NCBI GenBank assembly: GCA_943371425.1
Contig: CALRUR010000002.1
Span: 62,001-126,000 of the forward strand
Source: CAJBVG01 sp943371425
Lineage (GTDB): Bacteria > Bacteroidota > Bacteroidia > Sphingobacteriales > Sphingobacteriaceae
Direction of reading: 5' to 3'
Length of the DNA stretch: 64,000 nucleotides
Part shown: piece after piece, positions 1 through 9,512 of the stretch
How the letters are laid out: each line of letters opens with the position of its first letter
Numbering within the stretch: position 1 is the first letter of the stretch
The notes under the pieces: generated by a model
What the model was told of the DNA's origin: nothing
What the model saw: the letters and a program-made list of their open reading frames with translations, nothing else
The model's database searches: none
Position numbers and translations under genes: made by a program

Positions 1-545
1 ATAGAAACGTGTCTACCAGAGTTACTCATGGTATCCGAAATCTTATCAACCGTAGTTTCTAATATTTCTGCCAATTCTTCTGGAGAGGGTTCTCTTTCGT
101 ATTCTTGTTCTAATTTAGAAAAAGCTTTGCTTATTTTACTCAAAGAACCCACTTGGTTCAATGGTAAACGAACTATACGCGATTGTTCTGCAATGGCTTG
201 TAAAATAGATTGACGGATCCACCATACTGCGTATGAAATGAATTTAAAACCTTTGGTTTCATCAAAACGTTTCGCCGCTTTAATTAAACCTAAGTTACCT
301 TCGTTAATTAAATCGCCTAATGTTAATCCTTGGTTTTGGTATTGTTTTGCCACAGAAACCACAAAACGTAAGTTCGTTTTGGTTAATCTTTCGAGGGCAG
401 CTTGGTCACCTTCTCTAATTTTCTGTGCTAATATTACTTCTTCTTCGGCAGTGATAAGGTCAACTTTACCTATTTCGTGTAAATATTTATCTAATGACTG
501 GCTTTCGCGGTTTGTAATCGATTGGGTAATCTTGAGTTGTCTCAT
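1..545 (-). CDS. rpoD: RNA polymerase primary sigma factor, 3' end cut off by window edge
   Basis: Primary (sigma-70/SigA) factor that directs core RNA polymerase to housekeeping promoters. About 181 residues are visible. Region 1.2 lies near residues 18-45 and starts almost at the N-terminus, so region 1.1 is absent, as is usual in Bacteroidota. Regions 2.1-2.4 span about 50-125, with the -10-contacting helix YAVWWIRQSI at 105-114, and region 3 begins near 128 (RLPLN). The start is well placed: GGAGGAAA sits directly before ATG, one of the few clear Shine-Dalgarno sequences here. The remainder (region 4) lies beyond the left edge. Confidence 0.97.
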   Translation of the reverse strand, partial: MRQLKITQSITNRESQSLDKYLHEIGKVDLITAEEEVILAQKIREGDQAALERLTKTNLRFVVSVAKQYQNQGLTLGDLINEGNLGLIKAAKRFDETKGFKFISYAVWWIRQSILQAIAEQSRIVRLPLNQVGSLSKISKAFSKLEQEYEREPSPEELAEILETTVDKISDTMSNSGRHVS

Positions 546-577
546 TTTCCTCCTGCTTATCTATTTTTAAAGGGTTG

Positions 578-607
578 CAAAAATACGTTAATTAAACTTA
601 AATACAG
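578..607 (-). promoter_or_regulatory. Probable rpoD promoter (TATTTTTG -7 element)
   Basis: Read on the minus strand, TATTTTTG (578-585) matches the Bacteroidota -7 consensus TAnnTTTG. A CTG triplet sits 19 nt upstream, where other promoters in this window have TTG, so the -33 element is imperfect. Confidence 0.5.
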
Positions 608-610
608 CAA

Positions 611-634
611 AAATCATTCCTTTTTTAGGAATTG
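611..634 (-). terminator. Weak intrinsic terminator after the MBL hydrolase gene
   Basis: Just past the stop of the 639-1478 gene, the minus strand has ATTCC, a 7-nt loop, GGAAT and then a short T run. The stem is only 5 bp, so this is a modest candidate. Confidence 0.35.
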
Positions 635-638
635 TCAG

Positions 639-1478
639 CTATATCTCTGATAATTTAAAGGTTTGTTCTATTTTAATACCCTTTTCAGTTTCCACAAGTT
701 TTGCACATTCTACTTTTGCATCGTGTTCAAAGCATAATGTCCAATTTTCCTTTACCGCAGTGGTCAATAAGTCCTCTTTTTCAGACATTGTTAACAAGGG
801 GCGAGTGTCATATGCCATCACCCATGAGAGGCCTAAATGTCCAGAAGAGGGAATTAAGTCTGCACAAAATACAATCGTCTCATTTTTGTACTTTATTACC
901 GGCAACATCATGTGGTCTGTATGTCCGGAGCTAATTCTGAGGGAAATATTTTCCGTAAAAGGAGCATTCTCATCCACAAATTTCAAATGCCCACTTTCTT
1001 GTATAGGTAAGATGTTTTCTTTTAAAAAAGATGCTTTTTCTCTAGGGTTTGGTTTGGTTGCCCATTCCCAATGGTCTTTATGGCTCCAATAGGTAGCATT
1101 CGGGAAAGCTAAATCCCAACCTGCGCCATCAGCCTTATTTACAATACTGCCACCGCAATGGTCGAAATGTAAATGAGTAAGAAACACATCGGTAATGTCT
1201 TTTTTCTCTATGCCAACCGCTTGTAACGATTTGTCTAAGCTATCATCGCCATGTAAGTAATAATGATTGAAAAACTTAGCATCTTGTTTAGTGCCAATGC
1301 CATTATCCACTAAAATTACACGATCGCCGTCTTTAATCAATAAACAACGCATCGCCCAAGTACACATATTGTTCTCGTCGGGCGGATTAACCTTTTGCCA
1401 CAATGTTTTAGGCACCACGCCAAACATAGCGCCACCATCGAGTTTAAAAAGGCCGGTGTTGATAGAGTGGAGTTCCAT
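639..1478 (-). CDS. MBL-fold metallo-hydrolase (AHL-lactonase-like clade)
   Basis: Metallo-beta-lactamase-fold hydrolase with a two-metal site. Visible ligands are H102-x-H104-x-D106-H107 (THLHFDHCGG), H186 (SSGHTDH), D207 (FCADL) and H252 (FEHD). The 279-residue length and the motif spacing fit the cytoplasmic AHL-lactonase/AttM-like group. No signal peptide is present. The substrate cannot be read from sequence, and many Bacteroidota paralogs act on unknown esters or lactones. It lies downstream of lpdA on the same strand, separated by the octamer array at 1485-1571, so co-transcription is possible. Confidence 0.85.
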   Translation of the reverse strand: MELHSINTGLFKLDGGAMFGVVPKTLWQKVNPPDENNMCTWAMRCLLIKDGDRVILVDNGIGTKQDAKFFNHYYLHGDDSLDKSLQAVGIEKKDITDVFLTHLHFDHCGGSIVNKADGAGWDLAFPNATYWSHKDHWEWATKPNPREKASFLKENILPIQESGHLKFVDENAPFTENISLRISSGHTDHMMLPVIKYKNETIVFCADLIPSSGHLGLSWVMAYDTRPLLTMSEKEDLLTTAVKENWTLCFEHDAKVECAKLVETEKGIKIEQTFKLSEI

Positions 1479-1484
1479 TTATTT

Positions 1485-1571
1485 AAATTATGAATTATGA
1501 ATTATGAATTATGAATTATGAATTATGGAAGCTTTTGCTTCATTCATAATTCATAATTCATAATTCATAAT
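1485..1571. repeat. Octamer array aattatga with its reverse complement (hairpin)
   Basis: About five and a half copies of aattatga (1485-1526), then GGAAGC-TTTT-GCTTC, then about four copies of the reverse complement. The whole gap between lpdA and the MBL gene can fold on itself. On the plus strand it is followed by ten Ts (1571-1580), although no plus-strand gene precedes it. Confidence 0.9.
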
Positions 1572-1578
1572 TTTTTTT

Positions 1579-2967
1579 TTACATGTGTATTACTTCCCCA
1601 TACGCATCTGCTGCGGCTTCCATAATCGCTTCAGACATGGTAGGATGGGGGTGAACAGATTTTATAATTTCGTGGCCAGTGGTTTCTAATTTACGAGCTA
1701 CTACTACTTCGGCAATCATTTCGGTTACGTTCATGCCAATCATGTGGCAACCTAAGAACTCACCGTATTTTGCATCAAAAATTACTTTTACAAATCCATC
1801 TTTAGCACCAGATGCACTTGCTTTACCCGATGCCGAGAATGGGAATTTACCTACTTTAATTTCGTAACCTGCTGCCTTCGCTGCTTTCTCTGTTAAACCA
1901 ACAGAGGCAATTTCTGGCGATGCATAGGTACAACCTGGTATGTTTCCATAATTTAATGCTTCTACATGTAAGCCTTTAATTTTCTCCACACAAATAATAC
2001 CTTCCGCACTTGCTACGTGTGCCAACGCTGGGCCTGGTACAATATCGCCAATGGCATATACTCCCGGTACATTGGTGCGGTAAAACTCATCAACCAATAC
2101 TTTTCCTTTATCTGTTTTTACACCTACTTCTTCTAAGCCAATGTTTTCTATGTTTGCAGCAATACCCACAGCAGACAATACTACGTCTGCTTCTATTACT
2201 TCCATTCCTTTGGCAGTTTTAATATTTACTTTACAAACAGCACCTGTTGTATCTACAGATTCTACAGAAGAACCGGTCATGATGTTAATGCCCGATTTTT
2301 TGAACGAGCGTGCTAAGTTTTTAGAAATATCTTCGTCTTCTAAAGGAACAATGTTATCTAAAAATTCAACAATGGTAACTTTTGTTCCCATTGAGTTATA
2401 TACATATGCAAACTCGCAACCAATAGCTCCCGAACCTACAATTACCATCGATTTTGGTTGTGTAGCCAAGGTCATTGCTTCGCGGTAACCAATTACTTTT
2501 TTACCATCTTGTTTTAGGTTAGGCAATTCTCTAGAGCGAGCTCCTGTTGCTAAAACAGTATGTTTTGCTGTGTATTCAGTAGTTCTGCCATCAGCAGTTT
2601 TTACTTCAATTTTACCACCTTTTTTTATTTTTCCGTAGCCTTCTATTACATCAATTTTATTTTTCTTCATTAAAAATTGTATGCCTTTGCTCATTCCGTC
2701 TGCTACGTCTCTACTTCTTTTTATTACTGCTCCAAAATCTGCGCTTGCTTCGCTTACGTTAATTCCGTAATCTTTTGCATGTTGTATGTATTCAAAAACT
2801 TGTGCACTTTTTATCAATGCTTTCGTTGGGATACAGCCCCAATTTAAACATACACCTCCAAGAGTTTCTTTTTCTATAATAGCTGTTTTAAAGCCTAATT
2901 GAGAAGCACGTATTGCAGTTACATAACCACCTGGTCCACTTCCTAAAACGATTACATCGTAGTTCAT
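1579..2967 (-). CDS. lpdA: Dihydrolipoyl dehydrogenase (E3)
   Basis: FAD-dependent E3 subunit of 2-oxoacid dehydrogenase and glycine cleavage complexes; it reoxidises dihydrolipoamide with NAD+. The FAD dinucleotide fold GSGPGG is at 9-14, the redox disulfide is C40/C45 in GGVCLNWGCIPT, the NAD-binding GSGAIG is at 178-183, and the catalytic His-Glu pair is H441/E446 (HPHPTMSE). The 462-residue length is standard. A TACTTTTG -7 element (2990-2997, minus strand) lies just upstream. No E1 or E2 gene is in the window, so it appears to stand alone. Its stop is followed by a run of As and the octamer array. Confidence 0.96.
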   Translation of the reverse strand: MNYDVIVLGSGPGGYVTAIRASQLGFKTAIIEKETLGGVCLNWGCIPTKALIKSAQVFEYIQHAKDYGINVSEASADFGAVIKRSRDVADGMSKGIQFLMKKNKIDVIEGYGKIKKGGKIEVKTADGRTTEYTAKHTVLATGARSRELPNLKQDGKKVIGYREAMTLATQPKSMVIVGSGAIGCEFAYVYNSMGTKVTIVEFLDNIVPLEDEDISKNLARSFKKSGINIMTGSSVESVDTTGAVCKVNIKTAKGMEVIEADVVLSAVGIAANIENIGLEEVGVKTDKGKVLVDEFYRTNVPGVYAIGDIVPGPALAHVASAEGIICVEKIKGLHVEALNYGNIPGCTYASPEIASVGLTEKAAKAAGYEIKVGKFPFSASGKASASGAKDGFVKVIFDAKYGEFLGCHMIGMNVTEMIAEVVVARKLETTGHEIIKSVHPHPTMSEAIMEAAADAYGEVIHM

Positions 2968-3027
2968 ATGTGTTTAATTAAATTTTAACCAAAAGTATTG
3001 AAATCATTATGAATAAAAAAACAAATC

Positions 3028-4623
3028 TTACCAACCTTGTAACACCTTGTTTTTAGGGTATTTAACTTCTATTTGGAAGCTCATTTTTTTACTTTCTGAA
3101 GGAGCAATGCTGTAGTTCCATGTAAGTTTGCCAGTTTCGGGGTCGTGGTTTGCATTTATGGCTGTAAATTTTACTTCCACATCTTTATCTGTAGATACCG
3201 GAACCTGGTCTTGTATTTGTATGTTAATGGCTTTAGCTTTCGTATTACGCACGGTAATGTCGTAACCCTGCATAAACCTCTTTGAACTTCCCATCGTTTT
3301 TTTAGAAGTCATTTCTTTCACCATTTTACGCTCCACTTTTATGCCCTCATCATTTCCCAGACTTAGTTCTAAAGAATCTTCAATACTCATAGGGTCTATA
3401 TATGTTTTAGTAACATAGGCTCCTTTTAAAAAAATATTCGCTTCGCCTGCCAATAAAACAAATTTATCCCACTCGTTTACACTGGCAATTAAAAATGCTT
3501 TGCTATCTAACTTCGGCACACTAACATAACGGTAATTTGCTTTGGTTTCATTGCGCTGTATTTCTAAAATTTTCTTTTCTCCATCAGACTCAATAGTGAA
3601 GGCTTTGGTGATGTTAAATTGTACGTTATTTGCTTGTTCAACGCTTTCTACTTCAAGAGTTCCAGCTTTACTATTTACAAGCGAATTTATATTTCTTGTT
3701 GGTAATTTTACAATTTCATCAGCTCTTAAAGACCCTCCGATACTTGCAGCTTGATCATATGCCACAAATTCTGTTAAGCTTAATCTCCAATCGTACAACA
3801 CTGGCTTAACCGTATAGTTTACTGGGTTTCCGGTAGATAAGCTTAATTCTACATTGTCCCAATTAACACCTGTATATTGGCGAACATTTGCTTTTAAAAT
3901 AAAAGTAATGTCTTCTCCAATATCATTCGATCGAACATCGTAAAATGGTTCCCAGCTGGCATCTTGCACCATGTACTTTAAACTAATGCGTACATTTTGT
4001 GCTTGTGTTAAACTTACACGTATCCAAATTTGTTTATTATTTTTACCCGATTGGCGTTCGGCTAATTGAATTTTTAAGGCTTGTAGTTTTAACGTATTTT
4101 CTCTTATAATTTTCTCTAATCTGTACGATTCTCTTTTTAATTCTGGCAAACGTCTTCTGTATAACTCAGCCAAATCTTCTATGTCTACAATATCTGCAGC
4201 TTGTTTGCTGCTAATATTTTTATTCGTAATTAATAAATTTTCTTCTTGGTCCACCGCATACTTTTTAATATTATCCATGTCAATAAGCATGTCGTAATAT
4301 TCTATAGAATCTAACAATGCCTTGTATGCTTTGCTTTTTTTCTTGATGTCGTTATTACCTGTTTTACTCTCTACACTTATAATGGTAAAATCGCCTTCGC
4401 CTGCTACCTGTACAGAGTTTTCGTCTAATGAGTTAGGGAGTTCATCTACAATAATTAAATGATCACCTTTGTCTATCGTTTGCGAAACTTTAGATTCAAT
4501 TTGAGCACCGTTTCTAAATACAATTACTTTTTGTATCCGTTCTGTTTTAACAATCTCTGCGGCAGAAACTACATCTGCTATTCCTAAAATAATGGCAAAG
4601 CTTAGTACAAATTTTATTTTCAT
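3028..4623 (-). CDS. DUF4139 domain protein (mucoidy inhibitor MuiA family)
   Basis: Exported 531-residue protein. A signal peptide (1-21) is followed by a DUF4140-like N-terminal segment starting with KVIVFRNGAQI, a charged coiled-coil-like middle (about 150-200), and the DUF4139 beta-rich domain, ending in WNYSIAPSESKKMSFQIEVKYPK. The family is widespread and its biochemical function is unknown; the MuiA name comes from a mucoid phenotype in another phylum. A TATTTTTG element (4644-4651, minus strand) lies about 20 nt before the start and probably marks its promoter in the divergent gap with the next gene. Confidence 0.85.
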   Translation of the reverse strand: MKIKFVLSFAIILGIADVVSAAEIVKTERIQKVIVFRNGAQIESKVSQTIDKGDHLIIVDELPNSLDENSVQVAGEGDFTIISVESKTGNNDIKKKSKAYKALLDSIEYYDMLIDMDNIKKYAVDQEENLLITNKNISSKQAADIVDIEDLAELYRRRLPELKRESYRLEKIIRENTLKLQALKIQLAERQSGKNNKQIWIRVSLTQAQNVRISLKYMVQDASWEPFYDVRSNDIGEDITFILKANVRQYTGVNWDNVELSLSTGNPVNYTVKPVLYDWRLSLTEFVAYDQAASIGGSLRADEIVKLPTRNINSLVNSKAGTLEVESVEQANNVQFNITKAFTIESDGEKKILEIQRNETKANYRYVSVPKLDSKAFLIASVNEWDKFVLLAGEANIFLKGAYVTKTYIDPMSIEDSLELSLGNDEGIKVERKMVKEMTSKKTMGSSKRFMQGYDITVRNTKAKAINIQIQDQVPVSTDKDVEVKFTAINANHDPETGKLTWNYSIAPSESKKMSFQIEVKYPKNKVLQGW

Positions 4624-4764
4624 GTTTTTAGTTTGATAACGAGCAAAAATACTAAATATTGGGAGTACTCTGTAATTATTACAATTGCACTTTTATCAAC
4701 AAAAAAATAAAAACATAATGAGGGTAGTGTGTATATTTTTTGTCTGTTATTAAAATATATACCT

Positions 4765-6165
4765 ATGAAAAACATTTTATTAACCCTGGTAATGCTTTTT
4801 AGTAGCCTTACCCTATTTGCGCAAAATTATTGGCGCGAAACTCCAACAAGTCCCACAAGCTTAGTAGATTACGGTAATACATGTATTGCAATTAACTCCG
4901 AAAATACCTTATTTGTAGGTACCTTAAACGCAGGGCTGTATAGGTCGTTTGATAATGGCTCTACTTGGGAGCAATGTTTGCCATTAAAAGATACATCTAT
5001 CATAAAAATAGTTTGTAAAAACGAAAACGAGCTTTTTGTGGCTGCAGCCAATGTGGTTTATTATTCTAATGATAAAGGAAATACTTGGATAATAAACTCA
5101 TTAGAAAGTGAGTATGAATTAACCGACCTCGAACTATTACCCAATGGTAAATTAATTGCTTCTACTGCGGAGATAGTTGATTTTGCTGGTGGTGCGTATG
5201 ATTATGTAGGCGATGGAGTATTTATTTCGGCAAGCAACGGACGCGATTGGAAAAAAATGAATAAAGGCTTATTGTATAAAAATGCGATAACCAATTTAGC
5301 GGTTAGTAAAGCAGGAGTGTTGGTAGCATCTATGGCAAGTTTTACATCTGGGCAGGGTGGTATTTATTATAGTTTAGACGAAGGTAATAACTGGAGCATT
5401 ATGCCAAAAATTAAGTTTCGAGGCAATAAAACAGGAGCTTTGTATTCGCCTCAAAGCATGTATGAAATACATTGTTTAGAGTTTGATAAGTACGATAATT
5501 TATACGTTTCTTTTCAAGGTTCTGGAGGCAACTTTGGTTTAGAAGGAGGTTTCTATACAAGTTTAAGCAATGCTATGGCAGCTGAATTTTGGTACCCATT
5601 ACAAGTTAATTCATTGGGTTACGAGTGGCAGTTCCATCCTTTTTACAGTATTTATTTTACTAAAACTCAAGAGCACGTATATACCAGTTTACAAACCTAT
5701 TCATCAACCTCATTTGGTGGGCCGTATGTTGATAAATCGCGTATTGCCAATACAAAGCGAGTAGTTACAGGGGTACAACCGGTTCGCAACAGTTATTTAA
5801 AAATGTTATTTGTAGAAAACGCTAAAGGCAGAGTTTACGGAGTTCAATACCTAGATCACCGAGTGTATTACACAGATTCGTCGACCATCGTACCTACTGG
5901 TTTTGAAAGCATTGCAGCAGCAAATTTGAAAGTTTACCCAAACCCAAGTACCAATTATGTAAACATTGAGTTAAGCAATACCGAAGAGCAGTTACTGAGT
6001 GCAGAATTGTACAATTTACAAGGGCAATTGGTACAATCAGAAAATCAGCTAAAGAATGCACAATTTATTTTCGATATAAATAACCTAGTGCAAGGTATGT
6101 ATATCCTTAAAATACAAACAGATAAGGGGCTTTATTCTAAATCAGTTTCCATAAATAAACAATAA
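4765..6165 (+). CDS. Secreted BNR/sortilin-like beta-propeller protein with type IX sorting domain
   Basis: The start is taken at ATG 4765 because a clean signal peptide (MKNILLTLVMLFSSLTLFAQ) begins there; a frame-open extension to 4729 would spoil it. The body has repeated strands of the form YRSFDNGSTWE, YYSNDKGNTW and YYSLDEGNNW, i.e. BNR/Asp-box blades of a beta-propeller. The last 80 residues form a type A sorting domain (LKVYPNPSTNYVNIE ... YNLQGQLVQ ... MYILKI), which targets cargo to the type IX secretion system for surface attachment or release. Ligand or enzyme activity is not evident. An intrinsic terminator follows. Confidence 0.88.
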   Translation: MKNILLTLVMLFSSLTLFAQNYWRETPTSPTSLVDYGNTCIAINSENTLFVGTLNAGLYRSFDNGSTWEQCLPLKDTSIIKIVCKNENELFVAAANVVYYSNDKGNTWIINSLESEYELTDLELLPNGKLIASTAEIVDFAGGAYDYVGDGVFISASNGRDWKKMNKGLLYKNAITNLAVSKAGVLVASMASFTSGQGGIYYSLDEGNNWSIMPKIKFRGNKTGALYSPQSMYEIHCLEFDKYDNLYVSFQGSGGNFGLEGGFYTSLSNAMAAEFWYPLQVNSLGYEWQFHPFYSIYFTKTQEHVYTSLQTYSSTSFGGPYVDKSRIANTKRVVTGVQPVRNSYLKMLFVENAKGRVYGVQYLDHRVYYTDSSTIVPTGFESIAAANLKVYPNPSTNYVNIELSNTEEQLLSAELYNLQGQLVQSENQLKNAQFIFDINNLVQGMYILKIQTDKGLYSKSVSINKQ

Positions 6166-6186
6166 TAAATACAAACCAAGCAGTGT

Positions 6187-6217
6187 AAAGCAGGATACTT
6201 ATGTATTCTGCTTTTTT
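6187..6217 (+). terminator. Intrinsic terminator
   Basis: The 11-bp stem AAGCAGGATAC/GTATTCTGCTT (one G-T pair) with loop TTAT is followed by a run of seven Ts. It closes the sorting-domain gene and precedes a TATTTTCG -7-like element (6222-6229) for the S46 gene. Confidence 0.85.
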
Positions 6218-6244
6218 TCTTTATTTTCGCAAACTATCAAACAA

Positions 6245-8416
6245 ATGATGAAAATGAAGAAAATACTAGTTGCTTCCTTGTTATTATTAGGAACGTTTAA
6301 TGTAAAGGCAAATGCACCCGATGAGGGAATGTGGTTGCCGATGTTGATTAACAAGAATTACGAAGAAATGAAAAAAATCGGATTCAAGTTAACAGCAAGT
6401 GATGTTTACAATGTAAACCAATCGAGTTTAAAAGATGCCATTGTATCAATGGGTTTTTGTACCGGTGAAATGATTTCGGCAGACGGATTAATGTTAACGA
6501 ACCACCACTGTGGGTACGGAAGTATTCAATTTAACAGTACCGTTGAGCACGATTATTTAACCGATGGTTTTGTTGCAAAAACAAAAGCAGAAGAATTACA
6601 AGCACCAGAAATTATTGCTTCTTTTTTAGTAAGAATGGAAGATGTAACTCCGCAAATACTAGCTGCTACTACTGGTTTAGCCGATGCAGAAAAAGATGCG
6701 AAGCAAAAAGAAATTATAAAAAGCTTAACAACAGAAGCAACAAAAGGCACGCATTACGAAGCAATTGTTAGAGATGTATTTGGTGGCAACCAATATTTAC
6801 TATTCGTTTACGAACGTTTTAAAGATGTGCGTTTAGCATTTGCACCACCATCATCTGTAGGTAAGTTTGGAGGTGATACCGATAACTGGATGTGGCCACG
6901 CCATACCGGCGATTTCTCTGTGTTTCGTGTGTACATGGGTAAAGACGGTAAGCCAGCTGCTTATTCTAAAGACAACGTTCCTTACAAACCAAAACGTTAC
7001 CTAAACATTTCTATGAAAGGTATTGCAGAAGGCGATTATGCAATGATTATGGGTTACCCAGGTCGTACAAATCGTTATGCATTTGCAACAGAAATGGAGA
7101 ACTCTGTAGAACGCACCAACCCAGCCATCATCAAACTTTTAGGAAAAAGATTAGAAGTGATGAAAGCAGATATGGATAAGAGTGATGATACTCGAATTAA
7201 ATTAGCGGCTACTTATGCATCTACTGCAAACTCTTGGAAATATTACTTAGGACAAAACGAAGGCTTAGTAAAATTAGATGTAATTGCTGGTAAAAAAGAA
7301 GTAGAAAATGAATTCAACAAATTTGTAAATTCTACCGATGCATTAAAAACAAAGTACTCATCAACTTTATCAAACATTAATACTACCTATGAAGAGTTGA
7401 AAAAATACTCGATGCGTAGTGCGTATTATGGCTTAGCAGGTACAGCAGCTGTTACCGTTAAATTAGCAGATTTAATAAAACCAATTACAGAAGAGTTAAA
7501 GAAAACGCCTGTAAATACAGAAGCATTAAATAAAGCCGTAGAAAAAGTTAAAGCAGGGTTAAAGGATACATATAAAGATTACGTGCCTACCACAGATGAG
7601 AAAGTAATGGCAGCATTGTTGAGCATTTATTACAATGATATTCCAAAAGCAGATCAGCCTGCAATATTAGAAGAGATTGTGAAAAAACACAAAGGAGCTA
7701 ATGCAGAAGAGAGCTTTAAAAAGTATTGTGCTGCAGCTTTCAAAAAATCATTCTTAACTTCTAAAGAAAAAATGGAAGCCTTTTTAGCGGCACCAAGTTT
7801 AAAGAAAATAGAAGCAGATCCCATTGTTCAGTATGCAACTAAAATGGCTGAATACAGAGCAACATTTATGCCTGCTTTAATGAAATTGCAAGCAAGTATA
7901 ACTAAAGATAAAAAAGATTACATTGCAGGTTTAATAGAAATGAACCCAGGTAAATTAATATATCCAGATGCCAACTCAACTATGAGAATTACTTATGGTA
8001 AAGTTTCTGGTTACGTTGCTAAAGATGCAGTAGTGTATAACTATTACACCACTTCTAGAGGAATGTTAGAAAAGTATGTTCCTAAAAATGAAGAGTTCGA
8101 CATTCCTGAAAAATTAGTTTCATTATTGAAGAATAAAGATTTCGGACAATATGCAAATGATAAAGGGGAGTTAGTGATTTCGTTTTTAACTGATAACGAC
8201 ATTACAGGAGGTAACTCTGGAAGCCCTGTAATTAATGCAAACGGCGAGTTAATTGGTACAGCTTACGATGGTAACTGGGAAGCAATGACCGGCGATTTAG
8301 TATTCGATAAAAACTTTAAACGTACCATAGTGTGCGACATCCGTTACGTATTGTTTATTATGGATAAATACGCGGGTGCAACTAATTTGGTGAATGAGTT
8401 AACTTTAGTGAAATAA
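6245..8416 (+). CDS. S46 family dipeptidyl-peptidase (DPP7/DPP11 type)
   Basis: Periplasmic serine exopeptidase that removes dipeptides from peptide N-termini; signal peptide 1-24. The chymotrypsin-like triad is visible: His in LTNHHCGYG (87/88), Asp in GDTDNWMWPRH (about 211-213) and Ser658 in GGNSGSP. The 723-residue length is typical. Known family members with Arg at the S1 position (DRNWE) cut after Asp/Glu, while those with Gly (DGNWE) prefer hydrophobic residues. Here the motif is AYDGNWEAM with Gly676, which suggests DPP7-like specificity (inference). It is a single-gene unit convergent with the next gene. Confidence 0.93.
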   Translation: MMKMKKILVASLLLLGTFNVKANAPDEGMWLPMLINKNYEEMKKIGFKLTASDVYNVNQSSLKDAIVSMGFCTGEMISADGLMLTNHHCGYGSIQFNSTVEHDYLTDGFVAKTKAEELQAPEIIASFLVRMEDVTPQILAATTGLADAEKDAKQKEIIKSLTTEATKGTHYEAIVRDVFGGNQYLLFVYERFKDVRLAFAPPSSVGKFGGDTDNWMWPRHTGDFSVFRVYMGKDGKPAAYSKDNVPYKPKRYLNISMKGIAEGDYAMIMGYPGRTNRYAFATEMENSVERTNPAIIKLLGKRLEVMKADMDKSDDTRIKLAATYASTANSWKYYLGQNEGLVKLDVIAGKKEVENEFNKFVNSTDALKTKYSSTLSNINTTYEELKKYSMRSAYYGLAGTAAVTVKLADLIKPITEELKKTPVNTEALNKAVEKVKAGLKDTYKDYVPTTDEKVMAALLSIYYNDIPKADQPAILEEIVKKHKGANAEESFKKYCAAAFKKSFLTSKEKMEAFLAAPSLKKIEADPIVQYATKMAEYRATFMPALMKLQASITKDKKDYIAGLIEMNPGKLIYPDANSTMRITYGKVSGYVAKDAVVYNYYTTSRGMLEKYVPKNEEFDIPEKLVSLLKNKDFGQYANDKGELVISFLTDNDITGGNSGSPVINANGELIGTAYDGNWEAMTGDLVFDKNFKRTIVCDIRYVLFIMDKYAGATNLVNELTLVK

Positions 8417-8417
8417 A

Positions 8418-8495
8418 CATTAGTCATTAGTCGCTAGTCATTAGTCGTTAGAAAGGATCACCCTCTATCGACTAAATACTAGCGACTAACGACTA
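8418..8495. repeat. ttagtcg array as inverted repeat between convergent genes
   Basis: Four 7-nt copies (TTAGTCAT, TAGTCGC and similar, 8420-8451) face an arm with the reverse-complement word (8467-8494). The minus-strand arm begins with the TAG stop codon of the 8493-9512 gene, and the plus arm starts 3 nt after the S46 stop. Confidence 0.85.
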
Positions 8496-9512
8496 TAAAA
8501 TAGTAGGATAATACACATCATAAATCTCCCCATTAAAACTTCTGAAATACGCGAAAGGAGAGGAGCGAATTACCGTTGTTGGTTTAGAAACGTCCACATA
8601 ATTTATATATAAACCTTGGTGTTGTTCCATTACATGCACTTGTATAAAACCAGGTTGAGCACCAAATCTAGGATTAATTATAGATCCAGTATTTATAATC
8701 AATGGTCCAGTATTATCATAACCATCAACAGTAAAACGTTCATAATAATGAGTGCTTGCACTTAGCACTAAATCTGCTCTTGACATTACTAACCTAGTAA
8801 GTTCCGGATTTATTTCAGTCATCCAAGAACCAAATCTGCTGTGTGCACCAACTACAACAATGTCTCTGTTTGTTTTGTTAATGCTTAATAAGGTTTTATG
8901 TAGAAAATATTTTGAACTCTCGCGAAACGATTTTTTAGTATCTGCAGGTTCATCTGGGAAATGCAAAGAGATGAAATGTATTTTGTAATTTTTAGGAGCA
9001 TTAATTATCGCATAATAATCTACTCCTTCTTTGCTAAAAGTAACATGGTTGCGCTTAGAAAGATCTATTGCATCAAATAATAATTTTCCAGCCCCCCAAT
9101 CGTCTTGCCCTTGCCCATAAAAAGCATTGTCATTATCAGAAATGCTTGGATAAAAATTATCTTTCCAAAAGGGGTCGTTGCATACAAAAAAAAGAAACTC
9201 GTTGTTGCCTTTGTTCGACAAATGGTCGCCCATTCCTAAAATACAAATATCGTTTGATTTGCGAATGTGGTAATTCGCTTTAGCCATGTAGAGGTTCTCG
9301 TATGGAGAATGCCCATGGTTATCACTTATTATAGAGAAATTGAAAATAGATTGGTTTTCAATATCCTTATAATTCTCTACATTTCTGAGTTTACCATTAA
9401 TTACAGCATTGCTATTAAAATGGAGAGAAAACAGCAAATGAATAATTACAATCGCAAACAAAATGTAGAACTTAACCTGAAAACTTGGTTTTCTGGTATT
9501 GTCCATAAGCAC
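8493..9512 (-). CDS. Membrane-anchored metallophosphoesterase-like protein
   Basis: 339 residues with one N-terminal membrane segment (about 14-31) and a calcineurin-like phosphoesterase domain outside. Metal-ligand motifs are recognisable: D64-N-H66 (SDNHGH), G95-D96 (MGDHLS), H224 (VGAHSRFG) and H255 (STHYYE). The usual GNHD/E motif is replaced by SISDNDN, so the active site is atypical. Substrate unknown. A second Met (codon 3) could be the true start. The -7 element TATCTTTG (9540-9547, minus strand) lies about 28 nt upstream. Confidence 0.75.
   Translation of the reverse strand: MLMDNTRKPSFQVKFYILFAIVIIHLLFSLHFNSNAVINGKLRNVENYKDIENQSIFNFSIISDNHGHSPYENLYMAKANYHIRKSNDICILGMGDHLSNKGNNEFLFFVCNDPFWKDNFYPSISDNDNAFYGQGQDDWGAGKLLFDAIDLSKRNHVTFSKEGVDYYAIINAPKNYKIHFISLHFPDEPADTKKSFRESSKYFLHKTLLSINKTNRDIVVVGAHSRFGSWMTEINPELTRLVMSRADLVLSASTHYYERFTVDGYDNTGPLIINTGSIINPRFGAQPGFIQVHVMEQHQGLYINYVDVSKPTTVIRSSPFAYFRSFNGEIYDVYYPTIL

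Noticed and set aside
1485..1580. Plus-strand terminator formed by the octamer hairpin and ten Ts
   Set aside because: There is no plus-strand gene upstream, and the T run is explained as part of the array/stop region of lpdA; kept only as a repeat.
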